Shown here: piece after piece, positions 55,835-64,000 of the stretch
How positions within the stretch are numbered: the stretch's first letter is position 1
How the letters are laid out: every line of letters begins with the position of its first letter
DNA from: Streptomyces sp. YIM 121038
Lineage (GTDB): Bacteria; Actinomycetota; Actinomycetes; Streptomycetales; Streptomycetaceae
Reading direction: 5' to 3'
DNA: 64,000 bases
Assembly: GCF_006088715.1 (NCBI RefSeq)
Contig: NZ_CP030771.1
Coordinates: 1,178,001-1,242,000, forward strand
Notes under the pieces: generated by a model
The model's input: the letters and a program-made list of their open reading frames with translations, nothing else
Told to the model about the DNA's origin: nothing
The model's database searches: none
Position numbers and translations under genes: made by a program

Positions 55835-56884
55835 ATGGCTCAGCCGGCTTCTGAGAACCTGCTTTCCTTCGCCTTCCCCGCTTTGACCAAGCGTTTCCCT
55901 CCGGGCCGGTTGCATCCGCTCGCCGACAGGGAGGAGGAACGTACCGGAGCGTGGTGCCGCGAGCATCTGTCCTGGCTGCTTCCTCATTCCGGGCAGATGG
56001 AGGCTTTCCTCGCTGACCAGTGCGCGCTGGTCGGGCTGTACACCCATCCGGATGCCTTGCCCGACCGCATCACCCCGATCTGTGACATCTACCAGTTCTT
56101 CGGAGCGGTCGACAACGTCCTGGACAATGTCGACATCGCGGACCGCGGCACCCCCGCCATACGCGCCGTGGTCCAGCAGCTGCTCGACTCCATGCGCACG
56201 GGGGCGGGCGCAGCCGGTGACTCCTTGTACGCCAAGGAAGTCACCGAGCTGGTCTGTCGTTTCCACGCACACATGAGCGTGGCGCAGCGGCAGCGGCTGC
56301 AGGAGGCCCTCGCCGAGTACGTGCACGGGTGCGCTGTCGAGGACCCTCTGCGTACCGGAAATTCCGATCTGGACTTCGCTACCTTCATCGGGATTCACCT
56401 GAAGTCGGGGACCCGGGCCCTGGTCCAGCTCATGGTGGAATTCGGGCTGGGCATAGACATGACCGCCCCGCTGGCCGCCTGCCCGGCTTTGCAGGCGGCG
56501 GCCGATGCCTCGGTCAAGCACTGTCTGCTGACCAACGACCTGTTCTCCTACCGCAAGGAGCACTTCCACGGCGACGCGACCATGAACGCCCTGACCGTCT
56601 TCCTGCGGGACGGTTGCCATACCCTCCAGCAGGCCGTGGACCGGTTGTGCGAACAGGTGCACACGGCCGAGGAGGAGTTCTACACCGCCCAGGGAGAGGT
56701 CCTGGACAGCGCCGTCGGACAGTGCCCCGATGTCCGTGCCTATCTGCACGGTCTGGAGATGTTCTCGGCCGGGTTCGTGTGCTACGGCTTTACTTGCGGG
56801 CGCTACAACGGTCCGGGCCACCGGTGGAACGGTGTGGAGTCCGGTCTGATGGTCTTGCACCCGGACCGGACCGAGTACCGGTAA
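55835..56884 (+). CDS. Class I terpene synthase
   Basis: The 349-residue protein has the all-helical class I terpene cyclase layout. The metal-binding NSE triad N234-D-L-F-S238-Y-R-K-E242 is complete. The Asp-rich motif, however, reads D93-N-V-L-D97 instead of D-D-x-x-D, and the C-terminal R-Y pair appears as H-R-W-N-G. The enzyme would ionise a prenyl diphosphate (farnesyl or geranylgeranyl) and cyclise it. The ATG at 55835 has GGAGG 5 bases upstream; the ATG at 55820 contains no spacing for a site. A P450 gene follows 41 bases on in the same direction. The polyprenyl synthase on the other strand could supply the substrate. Product unknown. Confidence 0.88.
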   Translation: MAQPASENLLSFAFPALTKRFPPGRLHPLADREEERTGAWCREHLSWLLPHSGQMEAFLADQCALVGLYTHPDALPDRITPICDIYQFFGAVDNVLDNVDIADRGTPAIRAVVQQLLDSMRTGAGAAGDSLYAKEVTELVCRFHAHMSVAQRQRLQEALAEYVHGCAVEDPLRTGNSDLDFATFIGIHLKSGTRALVQLMVEFGLGIDMTAPLAACPALQAAADASVKHCLLTNDLFSYRKEHFHGDATMNALTVFLRDGCHTLQQAVDRLCEQVHTAEEEFYTAQGEVLDSAVGQCPDVRAYLHGLEMFSAGFVCYGFTCGRYNGPGHRWNGVESGLMVLHPDRTEYR

Positions 56885-56925
56885 CCCCTTTCGGGATCTT
56901 TCCGATGACCTCGCAGGGAAACGTC

Positions 56926-58296
56926 ATGGAAACGGCACACGCCCCTGTCCTCGCACCCGGGGCACTGCCCCTTCTCGGGCACGCCCTGGCGCTCAGCGCC
57001 CCGCTGCGATTCCTGCGGTCCCTGCCTGCCCACGGCGACCTGGTGGAGGTGAGGGTCGGTCCGCTGCGGGCCGTGGTGGTCTGCGATCCCGCGCTCACCC
57101 ACCAGGTCCTCCTCAATGACCGGGTGTTCGACAAGGGAGGCCTGGTGCTCAAACGAGGCCGGGAGATCGCCGGCAACGGGCTGGGCACCTGTGCCCACCG
57201 CGACCACCGGCGCCAGCGTCGCCTGGTCCAGCCCGCCTTCCACCGCCACCGGATGCCGCACTATGCGTCGGTGATGGTCCGACAGGCCAGCGAAGTGATG
57301 AACGCCTGGCGTCCCGGCCAAATCATCGACGTCCTCGACGAGATGGGCACCGTCAGCATTCGGAGCATCGCAGCTGCGGTATCCGCCGCGCTGCCGCCCG
57401 GGCGGGCGGACAGCCTGATCGCGGACTACTTCAGCCTCGAACAGGTCCTGTACCGGCGCATGCTCACCCCGCCGCCCTTTGACCGGCTGCCCACCCCCGG
57501 TAAGCGCCGTTACGACCGGGCCCGTGCCCGGCTCCAGCAGACCGTCCAGGAGATCATTGCTGTCCACCGGGAAGGAAAGCCGGACCGCGGTGACCTGATG
57601 TCGATGCTACTGCTGGCCCGCGTTGCCCCCTCCGATACGGACGACGGACGACGGCTGTCCGACCGGGAAGTCAGTGACCAGATCGTCTCGTTCTTCTTGG
57701 CCGGAGCGAAGACCGTCGCCGAGACCCTGTCCTGGTCCGCGCACCTTGTCGCCACGCATCCGGAAGTGCGGCAGCGGCTGCACGCCGAGGTGGACACCGT
57801 CATGTCCGCCAGCGTCCCACTCTATGGGGACCTGCACAGGCTCAAGACCACCGAGAACATCGTCAAGGAGACCCTGCGACTGTACCCGGCCGCCGCCCTG
57901 ACCCGGACCACGACGACGGCCACCGAACTCGGGCGGTACCGCCTCCGTGCCGGGACCACCGTCGTCTACAGCCCCTATCTCCTCCACCGTCACCCCGGCC
58001 TTTTCCCCGATCCTGAACATTTCCGGCCCGAGCGCTGGCTCAGCATCCCCGCAGCTGACGCCCGCGCCGTCTATCTGCCCTTCGCTGCGGGCCCGCGCAA
58101 ATGCATCGGGGACACCTTCGGGTTCATGGAGTGCACCCTGGTACTGGCAATGCTGGCGGCCCGGTGGCAGCTGGAGCCGGTGGGGGACTCGGACTCCTCC
58201 CCGGTGTTCGGCGCCACACTCCGGCCGCGGCGGCTGCGGATGCGGCTCATTGCCCGGACCGGAACGGAAGACGAGCCGCCTGCGAGCCCTGCCTGA
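56926..58296 (+). CDS. Cytochrome P450, terpene-tailoring type
   Basis: The 456-residue P450 has the I-helix F-F-L-A-G-A-K-T-V-A-E-T, the K-E-T-L-R-L ExxR motif, F-R-P-E-R-W and the heme-binding F-A-A-G-P-R-K-C393-I-G-D. The loop and overall look are those of bacterial P450s encoded next to terpene synthases (CYP170/CYP183 type), with an N-terminal P-G-A-L-P-L-L-G-H-A. It most likely oxidises the hydrocarbon made by the neighbouring synthase. ATG 56926 is preferred because AGGGAA lies 5 bases upstream; ATG 56905 would add seven residues. Unlike the P450 remnant at 53.7-54.2 kb, all key residues are intact. Confidence 0.9.
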   Translation: METAHAPVLAPGALPLLGHALALSAPLRFLRSLPAHGDLVEVRVGPLRAVVVCDPALTHQVLLNDRVFDKGGLVLKRGREIAGNGLGTCAHRDHRRQRRLVQPAFHRHRMPHYASVMVRQASEVMNAWRPGQIIDVLDEMGTVSIRSIAAAVSAALPPGRADSLIADYFSLEQVLYRRMLTPPPFDRLPTPGKRRYDRARARLQQTVQEIIAVHREGKPDRGDLMSMLLLARVAPSDTDDGRRLSDREVSDQIVSFFLAGAKTVAETLSWSAHLVATHPEVRQRLHAEVDTVMSASVPLYGDLHRLKTTENIVKETLRLYPAAALTRTTTTATELGRYRLRAGTTVVYSPYLLHRHPGLFPDPEHFRPERWLSIPAADARAVYLPFAAGPRKCIGDTFGFMECTLVLAMLAARWQLEPVGDSDSSPVFGATLRPRRLRMRLIARTGTEDEPPASPA

Positions 58297-58341
58297 ACCT
58301 GGCTCGCCCCGGGGCACGGGCCTGCTCAACCGGCGGTCGGC

Positions 58342-59073
58342 CTACGGGACCGACTGGCGGGTGCCGGAATCCGGGCGGGGTGCATGGAGACCGGCGCGGC
58401 GCAGGAAGATCACTCCGGCGGCGATGATCCACGCATAGACACCGAACCACAGCGCGACGGCGAACAGCGACCCGGGTGCCCAGGGGCCGGATGGCACGAA
58501 GAGCGAGCCAGCGGCAGCCACGCACAGCACGGCGACGCCCGCTGTGCCCCACCGGCCGAGCACCGGCGGCAGCAGTGGCCACCGGTGGTTCGCGGCAAAG
58601 ACCGCCACCCACACCAGGGAGAGCTGGAACATCGACAGCGTCGCCAGGATGTTGCAGGCCCCCCACAGCAGAGTGATGAGGTCCCGTTCGGCCTGGCCCG
58701 TGCCGAACCCGGGATGATGGCGTGCCATGTGGATGAAAGCGATGTCCAGTGCCGGAGCAATGACTTGCACGGTGGTGACGCAGATCATGTTGTAGGTCAT
58801 GACCTTGACGGCCGCGGTGGTGCGGCCGGCGCGTCGGGTGTAAGCGACGCCCAGCAGGATCATGAACTGCAGCAGCAGCCCCCATCCGACAGCCCAGCCG
58901 ATTCCGAGGATCTCCATCCGGCGGCCGGGCAGCCCCCAGGCGAGGAAGGCCGCCCCGTCAGAGCCATTGTGCGGGTACGCGCCGGCGGCAGGGCTTTGTG
59001 CCAGTTGCACGAGAGCGCCGGCCACGGCGCTCATGCCTGCCCAACGCAGGCAGGTGTGCTCCGTGCTGCTCAT
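58342..59073 (-). CDS. Integral membrane protein, function unknown (DUF4386-like)
   Basis: The 243-residue protein has about six hydrophobic segments (near residues 12-28, 50-75, 90-112, 130-155, 170-188 and 195-220). The layout resembles DUF4386-type membrane proteins, but I cannot confirm the family. An AGGAGGAC site sits directly before the ATG at 59073, strong support for a real gene. It converges with the P450 and follows the broken exporter gene, possibly in the same transcript. A role in terpenoid handling is possible only by context. Confidence 0.7.
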   Translation of the reverse strand: MSSTEHTCLRWAGMSAVAGALVQLAQSPAAGAYPHNGSDGAAFLAWGLPGRRMEILGIGWAVGWGLLLQFMILLGVAYTRRAGRTTAAVKVMTYNMICVTTVQVIAPALDIAFIHMARHHPGFGTGQAERDLITLLWGACNILATLSMFQLSLVWVAVFAANHRWPLLPPVLGRWGTAGVAVLCVAAAGSLFVPSGPWAPGSLFAVALWFGVYAWIIAAGVIFLRRAGLHAPRPDSGTRQSVP

Positions 59074-59159
59074 ATGTCCTCCTTCGGCCCCTTGGGGCCC
59101 GGGCGGTCCGTACGTGCTTGCTGCGCGCTGGGTGCGCCGGTCGGGCAGCGGGTGAGGGG

Positions 59160-60380
59160 GCATGGGGCAGGTTTCTTTGGGGGAAGCCGGGCAGGCTGCC
59201 ACGGCAGCGAGCAGGACGGCGCCGACGGCGGTCCGCGCAGCGGTGTGCAGTCCGTTCAGGAAGTACTCCCGGCCGACAGAGCAACCCCGAAGGAAGTGGG
59301 AACCGGCCGTCGGCAGCAGCGGATCGGACGCGGGGCCGTGTGCTGTGGCACGGGTGTACAGAGCGGTGGTCAGGACGGTGCCGAAGCCGGCGATGCGCCG
59401 CCGACTTCGCACAAGAGGTCGTTGAGCACGGTCCCGGTACTGGACCGCTCCGGGGGGATGGCATTCATGACGGCGTCGGTGGCTGGCGCGGTGGCCAGGC
59501 CAGCCCCCCGCTCCGGCGAGGAGTTGGAAGGCCAGGACATACCCGTACGCTCCGGAGTGAGCGGGCGTCCAGGCCAGGACGGCGAACCCGGCAACGACGA
59601 GCAGCATGCCAGCCACTACACCCTGACGCCGCAGCATGCGGTGGTGGGCAGGGACAGGGCGGCACCAAGGGCGGCGGCTGCGGCTAGCGGCAGGATCCTG
59701 AGGCCGTCCTGGAACAGGGAGTAGCTGAGCACGAGTTGCAGGTGCAGGGTGAGGACGTACAAGGAGCCGAAGAGGGCGAAGAGCAAGACGCCGAGCACGC
59801 CGGCCGCAGCGGAGAAAGGGCGGTTGCGCAACAGGCCGGGCGGCAGTAACAGCCCCGGACTGCGCCGCTGCCAGCGGGCCAGCACGATCAAGATGAGGAC
59901 GGCGCCGGTGAAGCCGGGCTGGACCAACCGGCCGCCCCAGCTGCAGGACGGGCCTTCGACGACCGCCCACACCAGCAGGCGCAGTCCCGTTGTGGCCGCG
60001 GCCACGGCAAGGGGCGCAGGGGGGCCGCGACTGGGGGCGCGGTACTCGGGCAGCCACAGGCAGGCTCCGGCGAGGGGGGCGATCACGACCGGGAGATTCA
60101 TCCAGAGGCCGGCTCACCACGAGAAGTACTCGATCAGTAGTCCCCCGGCCAGGGCCAGGGTGTAGGCATTAGCGATCCACTGCAATCCCGTCAGGGTCGG
60201 GCGCAGGCCCGTCTGCAGACTCGTCAGGGCCGTATTCATGACGGTCATGCCTAGACCGAACAGGAGCAGCCTCGCACGCAGTACGGCCAGTGCAGCCGTC
60301 GGATATCCAGCCGTCGTCCCGGTTGCTGCGGGAGCGGCCTTCTGGACGGGCACGGCCGGTGCACGCTCCTGCCGGGTCAC
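59160..60380 (-). pseudogene. Broken MFS exporter (DHA2/EmrB-QacA type)
   Basis: The GTG at 60380 overlaps the polyprenyl synthase stop, and the frame begins with a first membrane helix and G-L-Q-W-I-A-N-A-Y-T-L-A-L-A-G-G-L-L, a DHA2 exporter start. It then jumps to F-S-W followed by an in-frame TGA at 60114-60116, A-G-L-W-M-N-L-P-V-V, which normally lies four helices later. So the region for helices 2-5 is deleted, and one codon became a stop. Further frame breaks follow near 59616 and 59540, where V-L-A-F-Q-L-L-A-G-A-G and A-T-D-A-V-M-N-A-I-P-P-E-R are in different frames. No functional transporter can be made. Confidence 0.8.
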
Positions 60381-61447
60381 AGGGCGCGCTCCGTGAGACT
60401 CAGCGCCTGCTGGCGCAGCACTTCACGTGCGGACGGCCGCAGGGGGGCCTGATCGAGGGCGTCCAGGGCGCGACGGTGCCGTTCGGCAATCATCTGTTCG
60501 ACGGCTGCGCGGGCCCCCGTGTCCTTGAGTACCTGCCGTACAGCAGCGGCATCGGCGGGAGTCAGCCCCCGGACCCCGAGATGAGTGCGCAGTACCTGCT
60601 CCTGCTCGGCGGTCGCGCGGGCAAGGGCGGTGGCGACCAGGACGGTGTGCTTGCCCTCACGCAGGTCGTCCAGCACGGACTTCCCGGTCTGTTCCGGGGT
60701 GCCGAAGACGCCGAGCAGGTCGTCGCGCAGCTGGAATGCCTCTCCCAGCGGCAGGGCGTAGGCGGACAGGGCACGCAGCTGACCGGGGCGGGCTCCGGCG
60801 AGTACGGCGCCGATCTGCAAAGGACGTTCGACCGTGTATTTGGCGGTCTTGTAGCGGATGGCCCGCCAGGGCAGATCCGGATCGGTGACCGGCGGGCGGG
60901 TCGTGACGAGGTCCAAGTACTGGCCGACAAGCGTCTCGACCCGCATGGTGTTCAGCAACGGCCACGCCCGGATGAGTGGGTCCGCTCCGGCATCGGTGAT
61001 GCGCAGGAGATCGTAGGACCAGCCCAGGGCAAGGTCACCCAGCAGGATGGCGGCGTTGATACCGAGGCTTTCCGCGTCGTACCGGTCGGTGTGAAGGGCA
61101 GCCAGGGCTCGCTGGGCAGTGGGGTGCCCGCGCCGGGATGCGGAGTTGTCCATGATGTCGTCGTGGATGAGGGCGAAGGTGTGGAACAGCTCCAGAGATG
61201 CCGCAGCCCGGTAGACGGCCGGCAGCGGGGGCTGCTCGGTGGTGGCGTACCAACCGGTGACACACAGCAGAGGGCGGATGTGCTTGCCGCCCGCCGCCAG
61301 GTGTTCGCGAAGTACACCCGTGAACAGGCTCAGCTCCGGCAGAGACGATGCCTGCTCCTGCGCGGTGAGGAAGTCCTCGAGCGTTCGGTCGACCACGTCA
61401 CGGACCTTGTCCGCGTTCAGCGACGGAGAGGACGCGGCGAGCGTCAT
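60377..61447 (-). CDS. Polyprenyl diphosphate synthase (GGPP/FPP synthase type)
   Basis: The 356-residue enzyme condenses isopentenyl diphosphate with an allylic diphosphate. The first Asp-rich motif is H-D96-D-I-M-D100 with no insertion, and the second is [18 protein letters not shown] at 53-59 binds the substrate. A Phe lies five residues before the first motif, which often limits chain length, so farnesyl versus geranylgeranyl product is uncertain. The ATG overlaps the ispG stop (ATGA) and the stop overlaps the broken exporter start, giving an operon dxs-ispG-synthase-exporter. It would supply the terpene synthase on the other strand. Confidence 0.9.
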   Translation of the reverse strand: MTLAASSPSLNADKVRDVVDRTLEDFLTAQEQASSLPELSLFTGVLREHLAAGGKHIRPLLCVTGWYATTEQPPLPAVYRAAASLELFHTFALIHDDIMDNSASRRGHPTAQRALAALHTDRYDAESLGINAAILLGDLALGWSYDLLRITDAGADPLIRAWPLLNTMRVETLVGQYLDLVTTRPPVTDPDLPWRAIRYKTAKYTVERPLQIGAVLAGARPGQLRALSAYALPLGEAFQLRDDLLGVFGTPEQTGKSVLDDLREGKHTVLVATALARATAEQEQVLRTHLGVRGLTPADAAAVRQVLKDTGARAAVEQMIAERHRRALDALDQAPLRPSAREVLRQQALSLTERAL

Positions 61448-62567
61448 GACGTGCCGCTCCCGGCTTCTGACGCCTGCTCGGTCAGGCGCAGGGCCTGGTC
61501 CAGCAGGGCGTCGACGATCTTGGCTTCGGGGACGGTGGTGATGACCTGGCCGCCCCGGAAGATCTGGCCTTTGCCGTTGCCGCAGGACACCCCCAAGTCG
61601 GCCTCGCGGGCCTCGCCGGGCCCGTTGACGATGCAGCCCATCACCGCGATGCGCAGGGGATGGGGGAAGCTGCTAAAGGCGGCTTCGACGCGGGTGGCGA
61701 GGCGGTGGAGGTCGACCTGGAGGCGGCCGCAGCCGGGGCAGGAGACGATCTCCAGTCTGCGTGGGCGCAGGCCCAGGGAGGTCAGGATGTGGTTGCCGGC
61801 CTTGACCTGTTCCACGGGGGTGTGGAGAGGGAGACGCGGATGGTGTCCCCGATGCCTTCGCCCAGCAGTACGCCGAAGGCGACGGCGGACTTGACGGCTC
61901 CCTGGAGAGACGGGCCGGCTTCGGTGACTCCCAGATGGATCGGGTAGTCGCAGCGGTTCGCCAGGAGGCGGTTGGCGGCGATCACTGTGCGCGGGTCGTG
62001 GTGCTTGACCGCGATCTTCAGGTCGGTGAAGCCGTGCTCCTCGAACAAGGAGGCCTCCCACAGCGCGGATTCCACCAGGGCCTCGGCGGTGGCTTTGCCG
62101 TGCTTGGCCAGCAGCCGCGGATCCAGGGAACCCGCGTTGACCCCGATCCGGATCGGCACTCCGGCCGCCGAGGCCGCCTGGGCGATCTCGCCGATCCGGT
62201 CGTCGAACTTCTTGATGTTGCCGGGGTTGACCCGCACCGCCGCGCACCCGGCGTCGATCGCGGCGAAGACGTAGCGGGGCTGGAAGTGGATGTCGGCGAT
62301 CACCGGGATCGGGGACCTCTGGGCGATCGCGGGCAACGCGTCGGCGTCCTCCTGGGTGGGGACGGCGACGCGGACGATGTCGCAGCCGGCCGCGGTGACT
62401 GCGGCGATCTGTTGGAGTGTGGCGTCCACATCAGCGGTGTTCGTGGTGGTCATGGTCTGCACGCTGACCGGTGCACCGCCGCCCACGGCGACGGCACCGA
62501 CCTGGATCCGCCGCGAGGTGCGGCGTGCCGGAGTCATGACGGGCAGGGGCAGGCCGGTGGCCGTCAT
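61444..62567 (-). pseudogene. ispG: ispG (HMBPP synthase), frameshifted near 61816-61820
   Basis: Two frames encode a full IspG, the 4Fe-4S enzyme that makes HMBPP in the MEP pathway. The first (ATG 62567, AGGAGGAG site) runs from R-R-I-Q-V-G through [10 protein letters not shown] and A-V-K-H-H-D to I-R-V-S-L-S-T-P-P. The second continues V-E-Q-V-K-A-G and carries the cluster cysteines C-P-G-C-G-R and [10 protein letters not shown]. They meet in a run of five G (plus strand) at 61816-61820, where six would restore the frame. A homopolymer slip in sequencing is as likely as a real mutation; a second ispG elsewhere would be expected. Overlaps dxs and the prenyl synthase by four bases each. Confidence 0.82.
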
Positions 62568-64000
62568 CGGCTGTCTCCTCCTGGAACGGGGCGGGCGGAG
62601 CCGCCGGGCGCCGTACCGGGCTGCTGGACGAGAGCCTGCCGGGCAGCGCGGGCGATGCCCGCCGCGTCCAGGCCCGCCTGGGCCAGCAGGGCGGCCCGGG
62701 AATCGTGCGGGAGGAAGGCGCGCGGCAGGCCGAGCACGATCAGGGAGGCGGCGGTGCCGGTGTCCTGGCAGGCCAGGGCCAGGGCAGCGCCGACGCCGCC
62801 GGTGCGCAGGCCGTCCTCGACCGTGACCGTCAGGCGGTGCCGGGCGGCCAGCGCACCCAGTGCGGGGTTGACAGGCAGCACCCAGCGCGGGTCCACCACC
62901 GTCACCCCCAGCCCCTGCGCCTCCAGCAGCCCGGCTGCCACACGGGCGGGGTCGGCGAGTGGGCCGACCGCTACCAGCAGCACATCCAGGCCCCGGTGCG
63001 CACTGCGGTGGAGGATGTCCAGACCGTCCATCCGCGCCAGCGCCTCCAGGCCGCCCGGGGCCTGGCCCTTCGGGATACGGATCGCGGTGGGTCCGTCGTC
63101 GGCGACAGCCTCGCCGAGCAGTTCCCGCAGCCGGGTGGTGTCCCTGGGGGCGGCGATGCGCAGGCCCGGCACCGCCGCCAGCACCGCCAGATCCCACATG
63201 CCGTGATGGGAGGGCCCGTCCGGGCCGGTGACCCCGGCCCGGTCCAGCACGAAGGTGACCGGCAGCCGGTGCAGCGCCACGTCCATCAACACCTGGTCGA
63301 CAGCACGGCCCAGGAAGGTGGCGTAGATGGCGACGACAGGGTGGAAGCCGCCCATCGCCAGACCTGCCGCACTGGTGACAGCGTGCTGCTCGGCGATGCC
63401 GACGTCGAAGACCCGCCAGGGGAACCGTTTGGCCATGACGTCAAGGCCGGTCGGGCGCAGCATCGCCGCCGTGACCGCGACAATGTCCTCGCGCTGGGCG
63501 GCCAGCTCGGCCAGCGTCTGCCCGAACACGCCCGTCCACGACGGCCCCGGGCCGCCGCCGTCCGGGCGACCGGTGGACGGATCGAGGACGCCCACCGCGT
63601 GCAGGCAGTCCGCCTCATCCCCCTCAGCGGGCGCGTACCCCTTGCCCTTGACCGTCAGTACGTGCACGACCACCGGACGGCGCAGCGCCCGCGCCTGGCG
63701 CAGGACGGTCTCCAGCTCGGCGGTGTTGTGGCCGTCCGCCGGTCCGAAGTAGGCGAAGCCCAGCTCGGTGAACAGGTTCTGGCAAGCCCTTGCTCCTCGG
63801 CCGGCCTTCACGTCGGCCAGGCGGTTCGCAAGGGCCCCGACGGTGGGGGCGTAGGAACGTCCGTTGTCGTTGACCACCACGACCACCGGGCGCTCGCGGG
63901 CCGCGCCGAGGTTGTTCAGTGCCTCCCACGCCATCCCGCCGGTCAGGGCGCCGTCCCCGATGACCGCCACTACCGCGCGGCCCCGCTCGCCCGCCAGCTG
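62564..64000 (-). CDS. dxs: 1-deoxy-D-xylulose-5-phosphate synthase, N-terminus beyond the window
   Basis: 478 residues of DXS are visible, starting inside the thiamine-binding domain at [18 protein letters not shown] and reaching the C-terminus. Further landmarks are D-G-H-N, the catalytic-Glu motif [15 protein letters not shown], and R-I-P-K-G. DXS joins pyruvate and glyceraldehyde 3-phosphate in the first MEP step, using thiamine diphosphate. The frame is open to base 64000. It heads the operon with ispG and the prenyl synthase, so the operon seems built to raise precursor supply for the terpene. Its missing N-terminus corresponds to the fragment found at 55.4-55.7 kb. Confidence 0.92.
   Translation of the reverse strand, partial: QLAGERGRAVVAVIGDGALTGGMAWEALNNLGAARERPVVVVVNDNGRSYAPTVGALANRLADVKAGRGARACQNLFTELGFAYFGPADGHNTAELETVLRQARALRRPVVVHVLTVKGKGYAPAEGDEADCLHAVGVLDPSTGRPDGGGPGPSWTGVFGQTLAELAAQREDIVAVTAAMLRPTGLDVMAKRFPWRVFDVGIAEQHAVTSAAGLAMGGFHPVVAIYATFLGRAVDQVLMDVALHRLPVTFVLDRAGVTGPDGPSHHGMWDLAVLAAVPGLRIAAPRDTTRLRELLGEAVADDGPTAIRIPKGQAPGGLEALARMDGLDILHRSAHRGLDVLLVAVGPLADPARVAAGLLEAQGLGVTVVDPRWVLPVNPALGALAARHRLTVTVEDGLRTGGVGAALALACQDTGTAASLIVLGLPRAFLPHDSRAALLAQAGLDAAGIARAARQALVQQPGTAPGGSARPVPGGDSR

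Noticed and set aside
1..64000. tRNA or rRNA genes and insertion sequences
   Set aside because: Reading the intergenic regions showed no cloverleaf with a T-loop motif, no rRNA-like segment, and no transposase-like protein or terminal inverted repeats.

Overview
The window is high-GC actinobacterial DNA, almost certainly from a Streptomyces chromosome. The signs are strong third-position GC bias, GTG starts, ATGA/GTGA start-stop overlaps, and typical streptomycete families (Scr1-type and PucR regulators, PopR/ClgR-type regulator, DUF574 methyltransferase, fused SecDF, Tat-exported PhoD). Two stretches are accessory: a large hybrid peptide/polyketide operon at 13.65-40.69 kb and a decaying terpenoid island from about 53.6 kb to the right edge, where the base composition is visibly less GC-rich.

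Layout. 0-13.2 kb: a TPR-containing XRE regulator with a GNAT acetyltransferase, a divergent secreted M64 metallopeptidase, a frameshifted M20 amidohydrolase, fused SecDF with a small exported protein, a PopR/ClgR-type regulator preceded by two near-PopR boxes, a secreted protein-arginine deiminase, a PPOX-fold flavoprotein, a cupin and a divergent TetR regulator. 13.65-40.69 kb: seven co-directional, mostly overlapping genes. These are a four-module NRPS of about 5170 residues, a KS-AT(dead)-ACP-C-A-PCP-E-like protein, a KAS III-like protein, a discrete ACP, an acyl-CoA dehydrogenase, an FkbH-like HAD protein and a 3-hydroxyacyl-CoA dehydrogenase. The last four match the cassette that makes hydroxymalonyl- or methoxymalonyl-ACP, but no O-methyltransferase is present, so hydroxymalonyl-ACP is the better guess.

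40.7-53.6 kb: a secreted subtilisin-like protease, a LysR regulator divergent from a cupin/DoxX pair, a PucR-type regulator divergent from a coupled Scr1-type regulator/methyltransferase/PucR-like regulator set, and a beta-sandwich-like protein coupled to a Tat-exported PhoD phosphatase. 53.6-64 kb: P450 remnant, DUF4239 membrane protein, a 5' fragment of dxs, an intact class I terpene synthase with an adjacent P450, then on the minus strand a membrane protein and an operon dxs - ispG (frameshifted) - polyprenyl synthase - broken MFS exporter. The dxs gene runs off the right end.

The hybrid operon would build a peptide of up to five residues with one probable alpha-hydroxy ketide unit. The dead AT needs an outside acyl donor, and no thioesterase is present. 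The KAS III-like protein and the altered terminal E-like domain are therefore the most interesting unassigned activities. Two TTA codons in the NRPS suggest bldA control. All calls come from reading the sequence; no database search was run.
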